Made by a program: the position numbers and the translations under genes
Source of the DNA: Candidatus Hydrogenedentota bacterium
GTDB lineage: Bacteria > Hydrogenedentota > Hydrogenedentia > Hydrogenedentales > SLHB01
NCBI GenBank assembly: GCA_007130675.1
Contig: SLSB01000649.1
Location: 1 to 7,848, forward strand
Length of the DNA stretch: 7,848 nucleotides
Direction: 5' to 3'
Shown: positions 4,674 to 7,848 of the stretch, piece after piece
How positions within the stretch are numbered: position 1 is the stretch's first letter
Layout of the letters: each line of letters starts with the position of its first letter
Notes under the pieces: generated by a model
Database searches by the model: none
Told to the model about the DNA's origin: nothing
The model's input: only the letters and a program-made list of their open reading frames with translations

Positions 4674-5428
4674 CCCCCACAAAACGGTTTCTGCTGGTGT
4701 TTCTCGCCGTCTATGTAGTAGTCGCGGTGACTCTGATTGTCTTGCTCGGACCGCCCGACTACAGCTCGGCCTACATGGACGAATTCAGAGACGCGCATCA
4801 GCGCTACCTCGAGATCATCAAAAGCGACGAGTACAAGCTGCACCAGGAACGGCCCCATCTGCACCCCGCCGAAGGCAGGTTCGCGGACGACATGGAATTC
4901 GTGCACGAATACGAGAGCCGCGAGCGTTTTCAAGACGAGCAGCGGCGCATGTTCGCATACAACCTGCTTTTCGATCTGCTGAACGCCGGCGCGGTCGTAG
5001 CGCTTGCCGTGCGTTTCGGGAAGCAGCCGCTGCTGGACTTTCTCGATGACAAGATCGACGACGTGCGCCGGCGGATTCGGCGCAGCGAGGAAGTGCGCGC
5101 GCGCGCGGCAAAGGCGAAAGCCCAGGCCGAGGCGAAGCTCAAAGGCATCGAGGACGACAAGCGCCGCATCGAGCACCAGACCGCGGAGTCGCTTCAGCAG
5201 GAAAAGCAGGCGATCGCGGCACTCACCGCCGAGAACCTCGATTTAATCGCCGTCGAGACGGAAGAGCGCAAGCAGCGCGAGGCGCGCCAGGCCGCCATGC
5301 AAATGAAAGCCGAGATTGTCGAGCGCTCGGTCTCGCTCTTGGCCGAGCGCCTTCGCAGTGAGCTGACGGAATCGGATCAGGCGGTGCTGCTCGAGCAGTT
5401 CGTCGGCCGCTTGGAGCATGTGGAATGA
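4670..5428 (+). CDS. atpF: F-type ATP synthase subunit b with N-terminal membrane/periplasmic extension
   Basis: A 252-residue protein, long for b (about 156-210). Residues 7-26 form a first hydrophobic helix after K5 and R6. Residues 27-94 are a polar, charged region. Residues 96-115 form the second hydrophobic helix (YNLLFDLLNAGAVVALAVRF). Residues 118-235 are a long charged coiled coil. The C-terminus (ERSVSLLAERLRSELTESDQ onward) resembles the part of b that binds delta. With an N-in first helix, residues 27-94 fall outside the membrane and the coiled coil in the cytoplasm, as the stator needs. There is no clear Ala-x-Ala cleavage site, so the first helix may stay as an anchor. Related b subunits of deltaproteobacteria start with a signal-like helix but have a shorter outer part. 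Start ATG has AAGGGGG upstream (4657-4663). It overlaps b' and atpH by four bases at each end. Confidence 0.9.
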   Translation: MTPTKRFLLVFLAVYVVVAVTLIVLLGPPDYSSAYMDEFRDAHQRYLEIIKSDEYKLHQERPHLHPAEGRFADDMEFVHEYESRERFQDEQRRMFAYNLLFDLLNAGAVVALAVRFGKQPLLDFLDDKIDDVRRRIRRSEEVRARAAKAKAQAEAKLKGIEDDKRRIEHQTAESLQQEKQAIAALTAENLDLIAVETEERKQREARQAAMQMKAEIVERSVSLLAERLRSELTESDQAVLLEQFVGRLEHVE

Positions 5429-5977
5429 CGGGTTATCTCATAGCAGACCGGTATGCGGGCGCATTGAGCGCGGCCCTGACCGAGGATAGCCAACTCGAGA
5501 CGGCCCTCGCGTCGCTGCAGGAGATCAGCAGCCTGTTCGACGCGCACCACGAGTTGCATAGTTGCTTATCAAATCCGGCGATCGAGGTTCATCTGCGAGA
5601 AAAGGTTCTCGATGAAGTGCTGCAGCGCCTCGGGGCCCAGCAGGCAGTCGTGCGGTTGGTGCATGAACTCATGGAACGGGGCCGCATGCCGGTGCTGCGT
5701 GAAACGGTCATGCGGTTCGAAGAGATTGTCGATGCGCGGCTGAACCGGGTGGCGGCGAGGGTCACCACCGCTGGACCGCTGCGCCCCGAACAACAGCAGC
5801 AATTGCAAGGTAAGCTGAGCGCCTACGCCGGGAAATCGGTGCGGTTAAAATGCACGGTGGACCCCGAGGTCATTGGCGGCGTGGTGGCGCGAATCGGCTG
5901 GAAAGTGATAGACGACAGCGTACGAACGCGGTTGACGAAACTTAAAGACGCGCTCATTGCGGAGGAAGTGGAGCCCC

Positions 5978-5997
<20 letters not shown>
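5425..5997 (+). CDS. atpH: F-type ATP synthase subunit delta (OSCP)
   Basis: A 190-residue protein that joins the b/b' stalk to the top of the alpha-beta hexamer. The N-terminal helical domain (about 1-105) begins with the typical IADRYAGAL and includes LSNPAIEVHLREKVLDEVL. The C-terminal domain (about 108-180) ends with the delta signature DPEVIGGVVARIGWKVIDDS (146-165) followed by RTRLTKLKDAL. The length is slightly above the usual 175-180 because of a charged tail. The start overlaps the stop of b as ATGA, and the end overlaps atpA by 20 bases. The presence of delta separates this operon from N-ATPase operons, which lack it, despite the shared small membrane proteins at the front. Confidence 0.95.
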
Positions 5998-7495
<1,498 letters not shown>

Positions 7496-7504
7496 ACCGG
7501 ACCA

Positions 7505-7848
7505 ATGCCGAGTCTGCGGGACATAAAACGGCGGATAATCAGCGTTCAGAGCACGCAGAAGATTACGCGTGCAATGAAAATGGTGGCGGCGGCCAAACTG
7601 CGCCGCTCACAGGATGCCATTTTGCGGGCGCGCCCCTATGCATATCATCTCCGTGAGTTAATCAACAATCTCACGAAACGGGCCGAGGAAGATGCCCATC
7701 CCTTATTGCGCCAGGGCTCGGGCAAGAAGATAGGTCTTGTGGTCGTCACCTCGGACCGCGGCTTGTGCGGAGGTTACAATAGCAATCTGGTCAACGAGGC
7801 CATGGCCGTGCTGCGCGGGCAGTTCAGTGAGAACGAAGTCGAACTGAC
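7505..7848 (+). CDS. atpG: F-type ATP synthase subunit gamma, N-terminal part (3' end outside window)
   Basis: The first 114 residues of the central shaft subunit, cut by the right edge. The opening is classical: MPSLRDIKRRIISVQSTQKI followed by TRAMKMVAAAKLRRSQDA, which forms the N-terminal helix of the coiled-coil shaft inside alpha3beta3. The conserved VVTSDRGLCGGYNSNL at 80-95 begins the Rossmann-like part that sits on the c-ring. It starts 9 bases after the atpA stop, with AAGGAG at 7485-7490 14 bases upstream, somewhat distant, so coupling to atpA translation may help. beta and epsilon genes would be expected next. Confidence 0.97.
   Translation, partial: MPSLRDIKRRIISVQSTQKITRAMKMVAAAKLRRSQDAILRARPYAYHLRELINNLTKRAEEDAHPLLRQGSGKKIGLVVVTSDRGLCGGYNSNLVNEAMAVLRGQFSENEVEL

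Noticed and set aside
4421..5176. A 251-residue minus-strand open frame across b' and b
   Set aside because: It covers two well-supported stalk genes and shows no recognisable motif of its own; it is explained by the composition of the coiled-coil genes.

Overview
The window is about 7.8 kb of GC-rich, tightly packed bacterial DNA. It holds most of an F-type ATP synthase operon, preceded by three unrelated genes. The lipoprotein signal points to a bacterium with lipoprotein export. The ATP synthase layout has two dissimilar b-type stalk genes, the second with an N-terminal membrane extension. This resembles the b'/b pair of deltaproteobacteria and related Gram-negative lineages, but I cannot name a phylum from the sequence alone.

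Layout. Positions 3-182 hold the C-terminal end of an unrecognised gene. Positions 211-663 encode a small predicted lipoprotein with a Dabb-type domain. On the opposite strand (1213 down to 608) lies a SPOUT/TrmH-family RNA methyltransferase whose 3' end overlaps the lipoprotein gene. Positions 1214-1480 separate the divergent methyltransferase and atp genes and contain a plausible promoter. The atp genes then run without a large gap: atpZ, atpI, atpB (a), a four-hairpin fused c-like gene, atpE (single-hairpin c), b', b, atpH (delta), atpA (alpha), and the start of atpG (gamma). The genes for beta and epsilon would be expected just past the right edge.

Main observation. There are two adjacent c-type genes. 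The single-hairpin c carries a complete ion site of the type known from Na+-coupled enzymes: helix-2 E87, S88, T89 and Y92, plus a second Glu, E54, in helix 1. The upstream 326-residue protein is four c hairpins fused in tandem. All four lack the ion-carrying carboxylate (Gly in hairpin 1, Gln in hairpins 2, 3 and 4), and none has an acidic residue in the matching place of helix 1. It therefore looks like an ion-silent c protein. If it joins the c-ring it would lower the number of ion sites per turn. If it does not, its role is open. Its weak TTG start, a four-codon minicistron just upstream, and a palindrome before the functional atpE suggest that the two c genes are made in very different amounts.

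Other points. The second b subunit has an additional N-terminal membrane segment and a roughly 70-residue predicted periplasmic region. Stator, catalytic and gamma genes otherwise carry the expected family motifs, so the complex looks functional.
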